The notes: generated by a model not told the origin, from the letters alone. 64,000 bases of DNA from Streptomyces sp. NBC_01478 (GCF_036227225.1 NZ_CP109444.1:11513501-11577500); one strand, 5' to 3'. Shown: positions 8,470 through 17,981, counted from the first letter of the stretch. Numbers and translations: made by a program.

Positions 8470-9699
8470 TCAAAGACGCAGGACGATCAGGGCCGTGTCG
8501 TCGGTATTGCCCTCGGCGGGGAGCAGATCGGCGAGCAGGGCGTCGGCCAGGGACTCGGGCTCCGCGTCTCGGTGGAGGGCGAGGGAGTCGGCGAGGCGGG
8601 CGAGGCCGCGGTCGATGTCCTCCGTACGACGCTCGATCAGTCCGTCGGTGTACAGCACGAGGGTGGCGCCCTCGGCGAAGGGAACCCTCGTCTCCACCCG
8701 GCCGACATGCTCGGGTCTGGCGCCCAGGGGCGGGTCGGTGGCCTGGTCGAGGAAGGTCACCGTGCCGTCGGGGGCGAGCAGGGCAGGGGGCGGATGGCCC
8801 GCACAGCTATAGGTGATGGCGTGGTCGTCCCAGTCGATGAACGTCGTCACCGCGGTGGCCGACTCGGCGCCCTCGACGAAGCGCGAGTACAGACCGAGGG
8901 CCTCGAGGGCGGAGCCCGGTCCGTCTGCGACCCGGCAGGCCGCGCTCAGGGCGCTGCGCAGTTGGCCCATGGCGCAGGCGGCCTGCAGACCGTGCCCGAC
9001 GACGTCACCGACGGCGACCGCCATGCCGCCGTCGGGCAGGTCGACCAGGTCGTACCAGTCGCCGCAGACGTTCAGGGCACCCACGGCGGGCCGGTAGCGG
9101 ACGGCCGCCCGGTGGTGGCCGACCGGGCGCGGCGGGGGCAGCATCGCCGCCTGGAGGGTCAGGGCCACTTCGCGCTCATGGGCGTGGGCCCTGCGCAGGC
9201 GTTCGTTGACCTCCTGCAGCTCGCGGGCCCGGGTGTACAGCTCGGCTTCCAGCACTCGGGCTCGTTTGTCGTCGGCACGGCCGCCGAAGGCCCGGACGAA
9301 CTCGGTGACCTCCTCGACCCGGTGGACGATCAGCGTCACCTTGCCGTCCTGGCCGCGGACGGGCGCGTTGACCGGGCTCCAGAAGTGCTCCACCCAGCGG
9401 CCTGATCCCTGGGGGTCCTCGATGTCGTAGCGGAGCAGGGCCATGGTGTCGCGCTCGCCGGTGGTCGCCGCGCGCAGCATCGACTCCCGGGTCTCGCGCA
9501 TGCCGGCCGCCGCCGGGTCCTTGGGGTTCTCGGGGAAGACGTCGAAGATGTAGCGGCCGATCAGTTCCTCGCGCTTACGTCCCGACAGGCGTTCGAAGTC
9601 CTCGTTGGCATCGAGGTAGACGAGCTCGGGGGTGAGCAGCGCCACCATGCCGGGCAGGGCGCGGAAAATCTCCGCGTAGTCGATCTCCGGATCCTGCAT
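8470..9699 (-). CDS. PAS domain / PP2C-type (SpoIIE, RsbU) serine-threonine phosphatase
   Basis: A 409-residue cytoplasmic signalling phosphatase. Residues ~1-140 form a PAS sensor domain (GMVALLTPELVYLDANEDF, then a PAC-like segment), joined by a short coiled linker (ELYTRARELQEVNERLRRAH) to a SpoIIE-type PP2C domain. Metal-binding and catalytic motifs are visible: CGDWYD, VGDVVGHG, SCAGHPPP, LYTDGLIE and NTDDTALIVLRL. In streptomycetes such proteins dephosphorylate anti-anti-sigma factors and so control sigma-factor partner switching. No HATPase kinase domain is fused here. The gene stands alone. The ATG at 9699 has only a weak ribosome site. Confidence 0.92.
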   Translation of the reverse strand: MQDPEIDYAEIFRALPGMVALLTPELVYLDANEDFERLSGRKREELIGRYIFDVFPENPKDPAAAGMRETRESMLRAATTGERDTMALLRYDIEDPQGSGRWVEHFWSPVNAPVRGQDGKVTLIVHRVEEVTEFVRAFGGRADDKRARVLEAELYTRARELQEVNERLRRAHAHEREVALTLQAAMLPPPRPVGHHRAAVRYRPAVGALNVCGDWYDLVDLPDGGMAVAVGDVVGHGLQAACAMGQLRSALSAACRVADGPGSALEALGLYSRFVEGAESATAVTTFIDWDDHAITYSCAGHPPPALLAPDGTVTFLDQATDPPLGARPEHVGRVETRVPFAEGATLVLYTDGLIERRTEDIDRGLARLADSLALHRDAEPESLADALLADLLPAEGNTDDTALIVLRL

Positions 9700-9843
9700 G
9701 GCCTGCCCGTTCGACGCCGAGGGTCACTGTGTCGTTCCACGATAGGAGGGATCTGGCCATGAAGCCCGGAAACGGCTGTTTTCGGGTCGATGAGCAGTGG
9801 CGATGCCGTGGCCCATCACTCGACCGAGTGGCCTGCCCGCGGA

Positions 9844-9860
9844 GGCCGCCCTGGGCGGCC
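9844..9860 (-). terminator. Hairpin after the small membrane protein gene
   Basis: GGCCGCC-CTG-GGCGGCC, a perfect 7-bp stem with a 3-base loop, about 35 bases downstream of the stop of the minus-strand gene ending at 9896. No T-run follows, as is common in high-GC actinomycetes. Confidence 0.45.
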
Positions 9861-9895
9861 CCGCGGTGGTATTGCCCGGTGAGCGGCCACACCGT

Positions 9896-10312
9896 TCATG
9901 ATCCGGTCTCCGTCGAGCCGCCGATGTCCGTGGCGAGACGGCGGTAGGCGGCTCGGGCGTGAAGGAGGCGGGCCAGGGCCGTGCCGACGAGGGCGGCGGT
10001 GAACAGGCAGCCGAGCCAGAACGCGTCGCGGTGTCCGGCCCAGGTGAGGGTGCCTGCGGGCGGGACGGCGAAGCCGTTGAGGAAGAGCCGGCACAGCACC
10101 GCGGTACCGGGGGCCGCCGTGAAGCGGGCGCACAGGCCGAGCAGCACGGAGAACACGGAGAGCGCCGGCGAGGGCCGATCGGGACCTGTCAGCGCGTTGA
10201 GCAGTGCCACCAGCACCAAGGCGCCGCCGGACGTCGCGGCCCAGACCAGTGGCGTGGCCACGGGCGAGGGGACGGGTCGTGCTCCGGTACGGAGAGGCAC
10301 CCAGTCGATCAT
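9896..10312 (-). CDS. Small integral membrane protein, hypothetical
   Basis: I do not recognise the family. The start is set at the ATG at 10312 because AAGGAG lies about 8 bases upstream; this gives 138 residues (MIDWVPLRTG...). Three to four hydrophobic segments are visible: LVWAATSGGALVLVALLNAL, a stretch around FSVLLGLCARF, AVLCRLFLNGFAV, and FWLGCLFTAALVGTALARLL. The gene follows the LtrA-family gene by about 90 bases on the same strand, so the two may share a transcript. A longer reading frame to 10402 exists, but it is Pro/Gly-rich and lacks a ribosome site. Confidence 0.7.
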   Translation of the reverse strand: MIDWVPLRTGARPVPSPVATPLVWAATSGGALVLVALLNALTGPDRPSPALSVFSVLLGLCARFTAAPGTAVLCRLFLNGFAVPPAGTLTWAGHRDAFWLGCLFTAALVGTALARLLHARAAYRRLATDIGGSTETGS

Positions 10313-10405
10313 GCCGGAGACTCCTTCTGGTCGTCCCGCTCCTCCTGGCGGCGGGGAAGTCGGCCTGCCCGAGTCCGCGCCGCCGGTACAACCTCGCCCC
10401 ACGGC

Positions 10406-11713
10406 TCAAGTCCCGGTCCCCACCGGCGACTTCGACGACTTCGCCGCCCATCGCTCGTAGAGGATCGGCCACAGGGTGATCAGGACGAGCAGCCAGACCA
10501 CGGTCACGGTACGGACCTGTGCGCCGAACACGGCCGGCAGCAGGGGCAGCGCGCAGCAGGGGAGGGCCACGGACAGCAGCCACCGCCGTTCCCGCCCGGC
10601 CCGGCCGAGCCAGGCAAGTCCGCTGAGCAGGAAGTACCCGGCCAGCGACGAGCACAACAGCCACCGGGTGGCGTCCGGCAACGTCTCCAGGTGCTCGGCC
10701 GCGGCTCCCAGCGCGGCGGCCAGAGCGGCGAGGCAACCGGACACGAAACAGTGCAGGGGCAGCGCCGCACGGGCGGGCAGCACCCCTGCCGCCAGGTGCG
10801 GCACCCCCGCGTAGCCGTGCCCGAAGGACAACGCCCACAGCATGGCCAGCAGGAAGAAGGCCGCGACGGCGAGCATGTACAGCTTCTTGTCCCACTCCGC
10901 GTCCGACGTCGCCTCGACCACCTGGACGACGCCCTCGCCCAGCACGATGATCACGAAGAGGCCGAGCCGCTCGCTCAGGTGCTCCGTCTGGGACCGCGCG
11001 AGCGACGTGCCCCGTCCGGAATCGCGCCGAGCGGATTGCTTGTCATGGCGTTTCCGGGCCTCCTGGTGCTCGACGATGTCACGTGCGGAGACCGCGAACG
11101 TGACGTACAGATCGAGGGCGATACCGAGGGCCCAGAGCCAGTAGCGCATCGGATCGTGCGTCCAGAGGGAGACGATCCACGGGATCACGCCGAGCGACAT
11201 CTGAGCGGCCGGCCAGTCGACAAGGACCTGGCGACGGTGCTGCCAGGCACGGCTCGCCAGAAGGCGGATCAGGACGTAGGCGAGGGCGAACACGCGCGCG
11301 TGCCGGTCGTCCCCCTCGTGCACCCCCGGTACCGCCGCGGCCATGACGGCCATGCCGAACATCGCGGCCAGCACCGTACGGACGTGGGTGTTCTCGTAGG
11401 CCACGTTCGCGTACAGGGTGAAGCAGATCCAGGCCGTCCAGAAGGCCAGGAACAGCAGCGCGTACAGGCCCAGGTCGGACACGTCCGGGACACCGTGCAG
11501 CAGATGCGCGATCTGCGCCACACCCGCCACGGCGACCAGGTCGAAGAACAGTTCCAACCAACTGGCGTGCCGGTTCTCCTCGGAGGTCGGTTGCGGGGCC
11601 GGTGCGGTCGTGTTGTCGTCGCTCACTGGATCACCATGCCCTGTCGCCGACGGCGACTCTGTCGAAATCCGCAGGTCGATCCCCGGCAGTTCGGGAGCTG
11701 TGGCTATGGTCAC
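10406..11713 (-). CDS. LtrA-family (low temperature requirement) membrane protein
   Basis: A 435-residue polytopic membrane protein. The diagnostic LtrA opening, HASWLELFFDLVAVAGVAQI, follows a Pro/Thr-rich cytoplasmic leader of about 50 residues. Many hydrophobic segments follow, including FWTAWICFTLYANVAYENTH (an LtrA-typical motif), LFVIIVLGEGVVQVVEA and AVAAFFLLAMLWALSFGHGY, for an estimated 10-12 spans. LtrA was first tied to low-temperature growth in Listeria; its molecular function is unknown. The GTG at 11713 has no evident ribosome site, and a GTG at 11626 (VSDDNTTAP) is an alternative start. It is divergently arranged with the secreted serine hydrolase gene. Confidence 0.88.
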   Translation of the reverse strand: MTIATAPELPGIDLRISTESPSATGHGDPVSDDNTTAPAPQPTSEENRHASWLELFFDLVAVAGVAQIAHLLHGVPDVSDLGLYALLFLAFWTAWICFTLYANVAYENTHVRTVLAAMFGMAVMAAAVPGVHEGDDRHARVFALAYVLIRLLASRAWQHRRQVLVDWPAAQMSLGVIPWIVSLWTHDPMRYWLWALGIALDLYVTFAVSARDIVEHQEARKRHDKQSARRDSGRGTSLARSQTEHLSERLGLFVIIVLGEGVVQVVEATSDAEWDKKLYMLAVAAFFLLAMLWALSFGHGYAGVPHLAAGVLPARAALPLHCFVSGCLAALAAALGAAAEHLETLPDATRWLLCSSLAGYFLLSGLAWLGRAGRERRWLLSVALPCCALPLLPAVFGAQVRTVTVVWLLVLITLWPILYERWAAKSSKSPVGTGT

Positions 11714-11818
11714 AAATCACTGGAATACGGCTATTTCGTGGCACTGGTCACGCCACGGAACCGCCGCCTCGTCTACGTTCGCAGCGCTGTGTCCCCGCCC
11801 CCGAACCACCGAGGCCTC

Positions 11819-12715
11819 ATGCCGTACCGCCCGAATCCTCGACCGACCACGCTGAGCACGAACACGCCCGGCCGACGCGGCAGGCGTACCGGATTCCGCG
11901 CGGCGCTCCTCACCGGCTCCATAGCCACCCTCCTCGCGGTCGGTGTGGTCGGCCCGGCGGCTGCCGTCGCCGGGACGTCGGAGCCCTCCGCCGGCCCCGC
12001 GCAGCCGACGGCGACGAGCCTGGCGCGCGTGACGACCGCCGTGCTCGACCTGGACCACCCCGCCCGGAATCCACAGGTGCGGGGGAAGGACGTCCCCTAC
12101 GACACGGCCAGCATCATCAAGGTCGACATCCTCGCCACGCTGCTCCTCCAGGCGCAGGACGCCGGACGCGGCCTCACCCAGCAGGAGCGCACCCTGGCAG
12201 AGGTCATGATCGAGCACAGCGACAACGACGCGGCGACCGCGCTCTGGCGGGAGATCGGCCTGGCGTCCGGCCTGGAGGCGGCGAACAAGCGCCTCGGCCT
12301 CTCCTCGACCGTGGGCGGGGCCGGCGGCAAGTGGGGACTCACGCGCACCACGGCGACCGACCAGATCCGCCTGCTGCGCGCGGTGTTCGCCGACGCCGGG
12401 ACCTCGTCCTCCAGCGAGCCCGTACTGACCCCCGCCTCCCAGACCTACATCCGTACGCTGATGACCCGCATCGCGGCCGGCCAGTCATGGGGCGTCTCGG
12501 CGGCCTCCGACGCCGGATGGGCCCTCAAGAACGGCTGGCTGCAACGCACCACCACCGGCCTGTGGGACATCAACAGCGTCGGACGCGTCACCTCGGGAAC
12601 ACACCACTACCTCGTCGCGGTCCTCTCCGACGGCAACGCGTCGATGCAGGGCGGCATCGAGGCGGTCGAACGCGCGGCCCGCGCGGCAGTCTCCGCCGCG
12701 GGAGCGGCCGGCTGA
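11819..12715 (+). CDS. Secreted class A beta-lactamase-like serine hydrolase
   Basis: A 298-residue exported protein. The N-terminus has a basic region (PGRRGRRTG) and a hydrophobic core (ALLTGSIATLLAVGVVGPAA) ending in an AVAG-type cleavage region. The three class A serine penicillinase/PBP motifs are recognisable: S98-I-I-K101 (SxxK), S134-D-N136 (SDN) and KNG in WALKNGW in place of KTG. The Glu of the omega loop that true beta-lactamases need is not obvious, so this is better called beta-lactamase-like than a resistance enzyme. The ATG at 11819 has GAGG about 5-8 bases upstream. A longer upstream reading frame is antisense to the LtrA gene and is discounted. Confidence 0.85.
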   Translation: MPYRPNPRPTTLSTNTPGRRGRRTGFRAALLTGSIATLLAVGVVGPAAAVAGTSEPSAGPAQPTATSLARVTTAVLDLDHPARNPQVRGKDVPYDTASIIKVDILATLLLQAQDAGRGLTQQERTLAEVMIEHSDNDAATALWREIGLASGLEAANKRLGLSSTVGGAGGKWGLTRTTATDQIRLLRAVFADAGTSSSSEPVLTPASQTYIRTLMTRIAAGQSWGVSAASDAGWALKNGWLQRTTTGLWDINSVGRVTSGTHHYLVAVLSDGNASMQGGIEAVERAARAAVSAAGAAG

Positions 12716-12837
12716 CGACACGGACGCGGGCGCTCGGCTTCCTGGCCGTCCGTCCCTCGCGGCGCGAGCAGGCTTCGCGGGACACTCGCGCGCCGGCCCG
12801 ACCATGAGATCGGGACCGGTACCGCGTCCGCCGGAGT

Positions 12838-13791
12838 TCAGCCGGCGCGGCGAGAGCGGGCGGTTGTGGTGCCGGGCATGCCGAGGTGTTCCAGCAGCAG
12901 CCCTTCGCGGGTGGACCAAGGGCAGATCTCGACGGTCTTGGCCCCGCAGGCTTCCATGAGGGTCTGCGCGATCAGGGCTCCGGCCAGGGACTGTTCGGCG
13001 CGATGGCGCGAGATGCCGGGCAGTTTGCCACGCCGGGACGGCTTCGCCCCGGCCAACAGGGCGACCGAAGCGCGCAGGTGAGGCAGCGCCAACTGCCGCG
13101 CGGCTCGTGGCGCCTTGCCCCGGGCCGCGGCGAGCCGGGCGAGTTGCTCGAAGGTTTTGGAGCAGGCCAGCACCCGAGTGCCCGGCTCGGCGAGCGGCAG
13201 ACCGGGAACGTCTTCCAGGGACCGGCGCAGGTGCTTTCGGATCTCGGCCAGGCGGCGTTGGGACGGCACGCTGTTGCCGGGCAGCCAGTCCCGGGTGATC
13301 CTGCGCGCGCCCAGCGGCAGCGAGTGCACGGCGTGAGGCTGGTCCCCGGTGCCGGAGGCGATCTCCAGGGTGCCGCCGCCGATGTCCAGGACGAGCAGCG
13401 GGCCGGCCTCCGGGCCCGCCCACTGGCGAGCGGCCACATAGGCCAGCCGCGCCTCCTCCTCGCCGGTCAGCACGCGCAGGCGGGTGCCCGTGGTGCGCGC
13501 CACGCTCGCGATGATCGCGTCACGGTTGGGGGCGTCCCGGATGACGGAGGTGGCGAACGCGAACACTTCCGGTCCGCGCGGACGCGGGTTCGCGGCGACG
13601 GCCTCGGCCACGGCTTCCTCGACGCTCTTCACGCCGGCCCGGTCCAGCCGTCCCTTGTGGTCGAGGGTCTCGTGCAGCCTCAGCCGCACCTTGCGGGAGA
13701 AAACCGGCTCCAACAGCGCGCCAGGACTCCGCCGAACAACCGTCAGCAGAGCGCTGTGGCACCCGACATCGAGCACACCTGCCTGCCGCAC
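12838..13791 (-). CDS. Ppx/GppA-family phosphatase
   Basis: A 317-residue member of the exopolyphosphatase/pppGpp phosphohydrolase family (actin-like ASKHA fold). Phosphate 1 is VLDVGCHSALLTVV (residues 6-19), the middle contains TGEEEARLAYVAAR, and phosphate 2 is LVLDIGGGTLEIASG. Catalytic Glu is expected in the EEEARL segment. The length matches the short actinobacterial Ppx proteins (about 310 residues), which lack the C-terminal HD domain of E. coli Ppx. Start is a GTG at 13791 with AAGGGGGG upstream. Likely role: hydrolysis of polyphosphate or of (p)ppGpp in the cytoplasm. It stands alone, divergent from the secreted hydrolase. Confidence 0.9.
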   Translation of the reverse strand: MRQAGVLDVGCHSALLTVVRRSPGALLEPVFSRKVRLRLHETLDHKGRLDRAGVKSVEEAVAEAVAANPRPRGPEVFAFATSVIRDAPNRDAIIASVARTTGTRLRVLTGEEEARLAYVAARQWAGPEAGPLLVLDIGGGTLEIASGTGDQPHAVHSLPLGARRITRDWLPGNSVPSQRRLAEIRKHLRRSLEDVPGLPLAEPGTRVLACSKTFEQLARLAAARGKAPRAARQLALPHLRASVALLAGAKPSRRGKLPGISRHRAEQSLAGALIAQTLMEACGAKTVEICPWSTREGLLLEHLGMPGTTTARSRRAG

Positions 13792-14092
13792 CCCGTGCCC
13801 CCCTTGTCCCGTATTCGACCGGACCGGCTTCCTCTCCCCGTCCTCCGAACAGCCCAGATGACGGCGTGACAGGTTCCCGGCCCAAAAGATAACTATATCG
13901 TCACCGCTCGTTCACCCTCCGCCCCGTCTCCGGAACAGCGGTGTGATGAGCGGTTGTCGTGTCGCTCGACCGTCCGCCCGCCGGGCGAACACTATGAACG
14001 CAATGATCGACGGGTGGTCCCCACCTGCGGCGGTTCCTAGCATCACGGTTCGCAGCGCAACCGCGCACAGCGAACGCGTAGGAGCCGCTCCC
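13792..14092. promoter_or_regulatory. Divergent intergenic region (Ppx / secreted hydrolase)
   Basis: About 300 bases between two outward-facing genes. An AT-rich island at 13888-13899 (GATA-ACTA-TATC, an inverted repeat) contains, on the minus strand, the -10-like hexamer TATAGT at 13897-13892, which would serve the Ppx gene. On the plus strand TAGCAT near 14038 could be a -10 for the hydrolase. No -35 was convincing. Confidence 0.4.
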
Positions 14093-15565
14093 GTGACGAC
14101 ACTTGACGCACCCGTACCGGTACGCCGCCGAATACCGGCCCCGCGCTACCGCCGGGCCGCCCTGGCCGCAGGCCTCGCCGCCGCACTCCTCGGCACGCTC
14201 GGCAACGCCCCCGCGCCCGCCGCGCCCCCGGCGCAGACCGAGAGGCCTGCCGTAGCCACCTGCCCGGCCGACCTGGTCGGGAAGGCGACCTGTTACACCG
14301 GCCAGGACGCCAACGGGGCGTACTACGCGATGGCCGTGCCGACCCGCTGGAACGGATCCCTCGTCGTGCACGCGCACGGCGGACCCGATCTCGGCGACTC
14401 CTCGGACCCGTCGCGCAGCACCGACGATCTGGGGCGTTGGGCGGTGATGGTCGAGGAGGGCTACGCCTGGGCCGGCTCCTCCTACCGCCGCGGCGGGTAC
14501 GGGACCCGGATGGCCGCCGCCGACACCGAGAACGTGCGCAGACTCTTCGTCTCGACGTTCGGGAAGCCGAAGCGGACCTACGTGCACGGCCAGTCCTGGG
14601 GCGGCGACGTCGCCGCCAAGGTCGCGGAGACCTACGGCAGACGCCCCGGCGCCTACGACGGCGCGCTGCTCACGAGCGGCGTCCTCGGCGGCGGCTCGCG
14701 CGGCTACGACTACCGGGTCGACCTACGGGTGGTCTACCAGTACTACTGCCACAACCACCCCCGCCCGACAGAGCCGCAGTACCCGCTGTGGCAGGGGCTG
14801 CGCGCCGACTCCACCATGACGAGCGCCGGACTCCGCGCCCGCCTTCAGGAGTGCACAGGCTTCGCCTCCGCCCCCGCGGAGCGGACCGCGCTCCAGCAGC
14901 GCAACCTCGACGACATCCTCGCCGTCACCCGCATCCCGGAGCGTGCGCTGGAGTCCCATCTGCGGTTCGCGACCTTCACGTTCCGGGACATCGTGTCGAC
15001 CCGGCTCGGCGGCCGCAATCCCTTCAGCAACCGGGGCGTGCGGTACTCGGGTTCGCACGACGACAAGGCGCTCAACGCGGGCGTCGAGCGGTTCTCCGCC
15101 GACCCCACCGCGCGCCGCGACCTCTCCTACGACAGCGACCTGACCGGCAATGTCTCCATCCCCGTCCTCACCCTGCACGCGATCGACGACCCGACCGCCT
15201 TCGTCGAGCACGAGGCGGCCTACCGCGCCACTCTCCAGGGCGCCGGCCGAGGCGGCAACCTCGTCCAGACCTTCACGACGGAGACCGAGCACAGCGCGCT
15301 GAGCGACTCCGAGTACGCCGACTCCCTTGCGGCTCTGGACACTTGGGTACGCCACGGACACAAGCCGACCCCGCGCTCGATCGCCGCTTCCTGCGCGGCC
15401 TTCGACCGGACCTACGGCGGCGGATGCTTCTACGACCCCGCCTTCCGCCCCGCACCGTATGCCTCGCGGATCCGCCCCCGGCCGGGCGGGTTCGTCTGGC
15501 CCGCCATGACCGCGGCGCAGGAACGGGCGTGGAGTCGGATCGACGGCGTGGGGATCGCTCCCTGA
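14093..15565 (+). CDS. Secreted alpha/beta hydrolase
   Basis: A 490-residue exported hydrolase. The GTG at 14093 is chosen because AGGAG lies 8 bases upstream; the first ~48 residues are a classic signal peptide (RRR, then ALAAGLAAALLGTLGNAPAP). The nucleophile elbow is HGQSWGG with Ser168; HAHGGPDLG near residue 95 looks like the oxyanion-hole loop, and the triad His is probably in TETEHSALSDSEY. LHAIDDPTAFVEH looks like the loop carrying the acidic residue. The substrate cannot be predicted; relatives include secreted esterases and peptidases. Cys residues around 57-67 and near the C-terminus (ASCAAFDRTYGGGCFYD) suggest disulfides, consistent with an extracellular protein. Confidence 0.82.
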   Translation: MTTLDAPVPVRRRIPAPRYRRAALAAGLAAALLGTLGNAPAPAAPPAQTERPAVATCPADLVGKATCYTGQDANGAYYAMAVPTRWNGSLVVHAHGGPDLGDSSDPSRSTDDLGRWAVMVEEGYAWAGSSYRRGGYGTRMAAADTENVRRLFVSTFGKPKRTYVHGQSWGGDVAAKVAETYGRRPGAYDGALLTSGVLGGGSRGYDYRVDLRVVYQYYCHNHPRPTEPQYPLWQGLRADSTMTSAGLRARLQECTGFASAPAERTALQQRNLDDILAVTRIPERALESHLRFATFTFRDIVSTRLGGRNPFSNRGVRYSGSHDDKALNAGVERFSADPTARRDLSYDSDLTGNVSIPVLTLHAIDDPTAFVEHEAAYRATLQGAGRGGNLVQTFTTETEHSALSDSEYADSLAALDTWVRHGHKPTPRSIAASCAAFDRTYGGGCFYDPAFRPAPYASRIRPRPGGFVWPAMTAAQERAWSRIDGVGIAP

Positions 15566-16080
15566 TCCCCGGCCGCACGAGGTAGCGGCCGCGGAGCGGC
15601 CCTACGGATCCCGGCGACTGTTCACTGCCACGGCCGCCGGGTCCTGCACCGGTTTCAGCATGTTCAGGAACCTCGGACATCCAGATGGCGATGGTCCGGG
15701 GTCTCATGCCCGCTCAACGCGCGGCCATGAGGCCTCGGCTGGAAGCGATCATCGATCAGCGGCAACACGATGGCAGCGACCCTGTTCTGCAACGGCGCAA
15801 GGAAGTGGTGCAACCCGCTTGGCCGGACGTGATGGTGCCGGGCGACGGGTGCCTGTCTCGACTACGGGATGGCGGTGCCCCACCGCAAACGCCCGCAAGG
15901 GCTCAAGCGACCCTGCCCGCCACGTCGAGGACGAAGATCAAGGGTCCTGCCACGGGGCGAGCACATACAGAAGCCGTAGGCACCCCCGGCGGGCACCCGC
16001 TCCGCCTACCGCGATCGCGGTACACCGGCTGCCGCGTGCGCGGGACGTGAGGCGGCACCCCCGCCGTCTACCCTTCAGGG
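15566..16080. other. 515-base region without a recognisable gene
   Basis: No reading frame here has a ribosome site and a recognisable product; several overlapping short frames (up to ~180 codons) have mixed composition. A short GC hairpin (GGCCGC / GCGGCC around 15587-15601) just after the hydrolase could be its terminator. Codon bias fades in all frames between about 15650 and 15950, which would fit decayed coding sequence, but I cannot name a parent gene. The promoter of the histidine kinase gene should lie near 16000-16070. Confidence 0.35.
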
Positions 16081-17301
16081 ATGAAGGCAGCCATTCCGAA
16101 TGTACGAGCGATGCGGCGCCCGGCAGTCGCGACCTGGCTGCCCGCGGTGATCACCGCCGTGCTCGGACTGCTCACCCTTCAGGTGATCGACCGGGGTGAT
16201 GTCCTGGCACTCGCCGCCGGACCCGCGTTCCTCATCGTCGCCGGCAGCGGCGCGCTGCTCGTGCGGCGCCGGGCCCCCGTGTCGACGCTCGCCGCGGTGT
16301 TGGTGCTGACCGTCCTGAACCAGGCCGTGGGTACCCGTCTCGACGCCGTGATCCCGGCGATCCAGGTGGCCGTCTACACGGTCGCCCTGCGGACCGGCCG
16401 TCGCGGCGCGTGGGTGACGGCAGCCCTGACGACGGCCTGGGCCGCGGTGACCGTGCTCGCCTTCCAGGCGGAGCAGCCGGTCGACCCGCAGCGGCTCGGC
16501 GCGATCGCGTGGATCGTCGCGGCCGCCGCCGTCGGTGACGCCGTACGCAGCAGACGTGCCGTCGTCGACGGGCTGCGCGAACGGGCGGAGCGCGCGGAGC
16601 GGACCCGGACCCGGGAGGCCGCACGCCAGGTCGCCGAGGAACGCGTCCGGATCGCCCGCGACCTGCACGACATCGTCGCCCACCAACTGACCCTGATCCA
16701 CGCACAGGCAGGCGTCGGCGTCCATCTGGAGAACGCCGGAGTACCGCGCAGCGACGGCCTGTTGGAGCAGATCCGCGACGGGGCGAAAGTCGCTCTGCAA
16801 GAATTGCGTACCACCGTTGGCGCGCTCAGTCAGGGCGCCGACAGCGACGCGCGGTTCCTTCAACCTACGCCCGGTCTGGCCATGTTGGACGACCTCGCCA
16901 AGTCGTTCGGGCTCGCCGGGCTCAAGGTGGAGGTGCATCGACGCGGCGAGCCGGGCAGACCGTCCGCGAGCGTGGACGTCACCGCCTTCCGCATCCTCCA
17001 GGAGGCCCTCACCAATGTGCAGAAGCATGCCCAAGCCGACGCGGCAGAAGTCGGGTTGAGCTGGTCCCCGGGCGCACTGGTGCTGACCGTACGCAACGGC
17101 CCCTCCCCTCGCTCGACCCGCGTCGCGGCAGAGGGGACACACCGAGGGCTGCTGTCGATGAAGGAACGCGCGGCGGCCGTACGGGGAACCTGTGAGGCCG
17201 GTCCGGTCCACGGTGGCGGATATCTGGTGACGGCCGTGCTGCCGCTTCATGAGACCGGGCGCGCGCAGCACCTGGCCGCCGTCGAGGCGGTGGCGCCGTG
17301 A
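16081..17301 (+). CDS. NarL-type sensor histidine kinase
   Basis: A 406-residue membrane kinase. Residues ~15-155 hold four to six hydrophobic segments (for example WLPAVITAVLGLLTLQVI and AGPAFLIVAGSGALLV) with no large extracytoplasmic sensor. Then comes a coiled linker, the HisKA_3 dimerisation box RDLHDIVAHQLTLI with His196 as phosphoacceptor, and the HATPase N-box in LQEALTNVQKHA. The ATP-lid region (THRGLLSMKERAAAVRG) lacks one of the usual glycines. It forms a two-component system with the next gene, whose GTG overlaps this stop codon. Small actinomycete kinases of this kind often sense membrane stress and control an adjacent transporter, here the RND exporter. Confidence 0.93.
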   Translation: MKAAIPNVRAMRRPAVATWLPAVITAVLGLLTLQVIDRGDVLALAAGPAFLIVAGSGALLVRRRAPVSTLAAVLVLTVLNQAVGTRLDAVIPAIQVAVYTVALRTGRRGAWVTAALTTAWAAVTVLAFQAEQPVDPQRLGAIAWIVAAAAVGDAVRSRRAVVDGLRERAERAERTRTREAARQVAEERVRIARDLHDIVAHQLTLIHAQAGVGVHLENAGVPRSDGLLEQIRDGAKVALQELRTTVGALSQGADSDARFLQPTPGLAMLDDLAKSFGLAGLKVEVHRRGEPGRPSASVDVTAFRILQEALTNVQKHAQADAAEVGLSWSPGALVLTVRNGPSPRSTRVAAEGTHRGLLSMKERAAAVRGTCEAGPVHGGGYLVTAVLPLHETGRAQHLAAVEAVAP

Positions 17302-17981
17302 CGATCCGGGTGCTGCTCGCCGACGACCAGACCCTGTTGCGCGGCACCCTCCGGCTGCTGCTCGACAACAGCCCGGGCTACGAGGTCGTAGGAGAGGCCT
17401 CGGACGGCGACGAGGCGCTGGCGCTCGTCCGCGCCCATGCACCCGATGTGGTGCTCATGGACATCGAGATGCCGAGGGCGGACGGGCTCCGGGCGACCCG
17501 CTCGATCCGCGAGGACCCTTCGCTCGACGACGTGAAGATCCTCGTGCTGACCACGTTCGAGACCGAGCAGTACGTCGCCGAGGCGATGCTCAGTGGCGCC
17601 AACGGGTTCATCGGCAAGGGCACCGACCCGCCCGAACTGCTCGCGGCCGTCGACACGGTGGCCCGAGGGGACATGACCCTCTCGGCCGCGGCGGCACTCG
17701 CCCTGATGCAGCGGTTCCGGGAGCAGCAGTACACACCGCTGCCGACCACGCCCGGCCGGCTCGCCGAACTCACCCCGCGCGAGCGGGAGATGGTGACCCT
17801 CGCGGCCAAGGGCCTGTCCAACGACGGCATCGCCCAGGATCTCCAGCTCAGCAGGCACACCGTGAAGACCCACATCAACCGGGCCATGGCCAAGCTCGGG
17901 GTCAGCGAACGCGCTCAACTCGTCGTCATCGCCTACGAGTTCGGCCTGGTGAGGCCGGGAGGCCACCCACCCGCGCGGTAG
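17298..17981 (+). CDS. NarL/FixJ-family response regulator
   Basis: A 227-residue transcription factor. The receiver domain (residues 1-~120) has the acidic pair D9-D10, phosphoacceptor D55 in VLMDIEMP, the T in VLTTFE and the conserved Lys in GFIGKGTDP. A LuxR-type helix-turn-helix (LTPREREMVTLAAKGLSNDG, then LSRHTVKTHINRAMAKL) occupies residues ~155-215. Translation is coupled to the kinase gene by a GTGA overlap. The exporter gene 146 bases downstream is the obvious candidate target. Confidence 0.95.
   Translation: MTIRVLLADDQTLLRGTLRLLLDNSPGYEVVGEASDGDEALALVRAHAPDVVLMDIEMPRADGLRATRSIREDPSLDDVKILVLTTFETEQYVAEAMLSGANGFIGKGTDPPELLAAVDTVARGDMTLSAAAALALMQRFREQQYTPLPTTPGRLAELTPREREMVTLAAKGLSNDGIAQDLQLSRHTVKTHINRAMAKLGVSERAQLVVIAYEFGLVRPGGHPPAR

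Noticed and set aside
11819..12715. A true beta-lactamase resistance gene
   Set aside because: SxxK and SDN are present, but KTG is KNG and the omega-loop Glu was not found, so resistance cannot be claimed.
15566..16080. Decayed transposase in the gap before the kinase gene
   Set aside because: Fragments of open frame exist, but no transposase motif, inverted repeats or target duplication could be seen.
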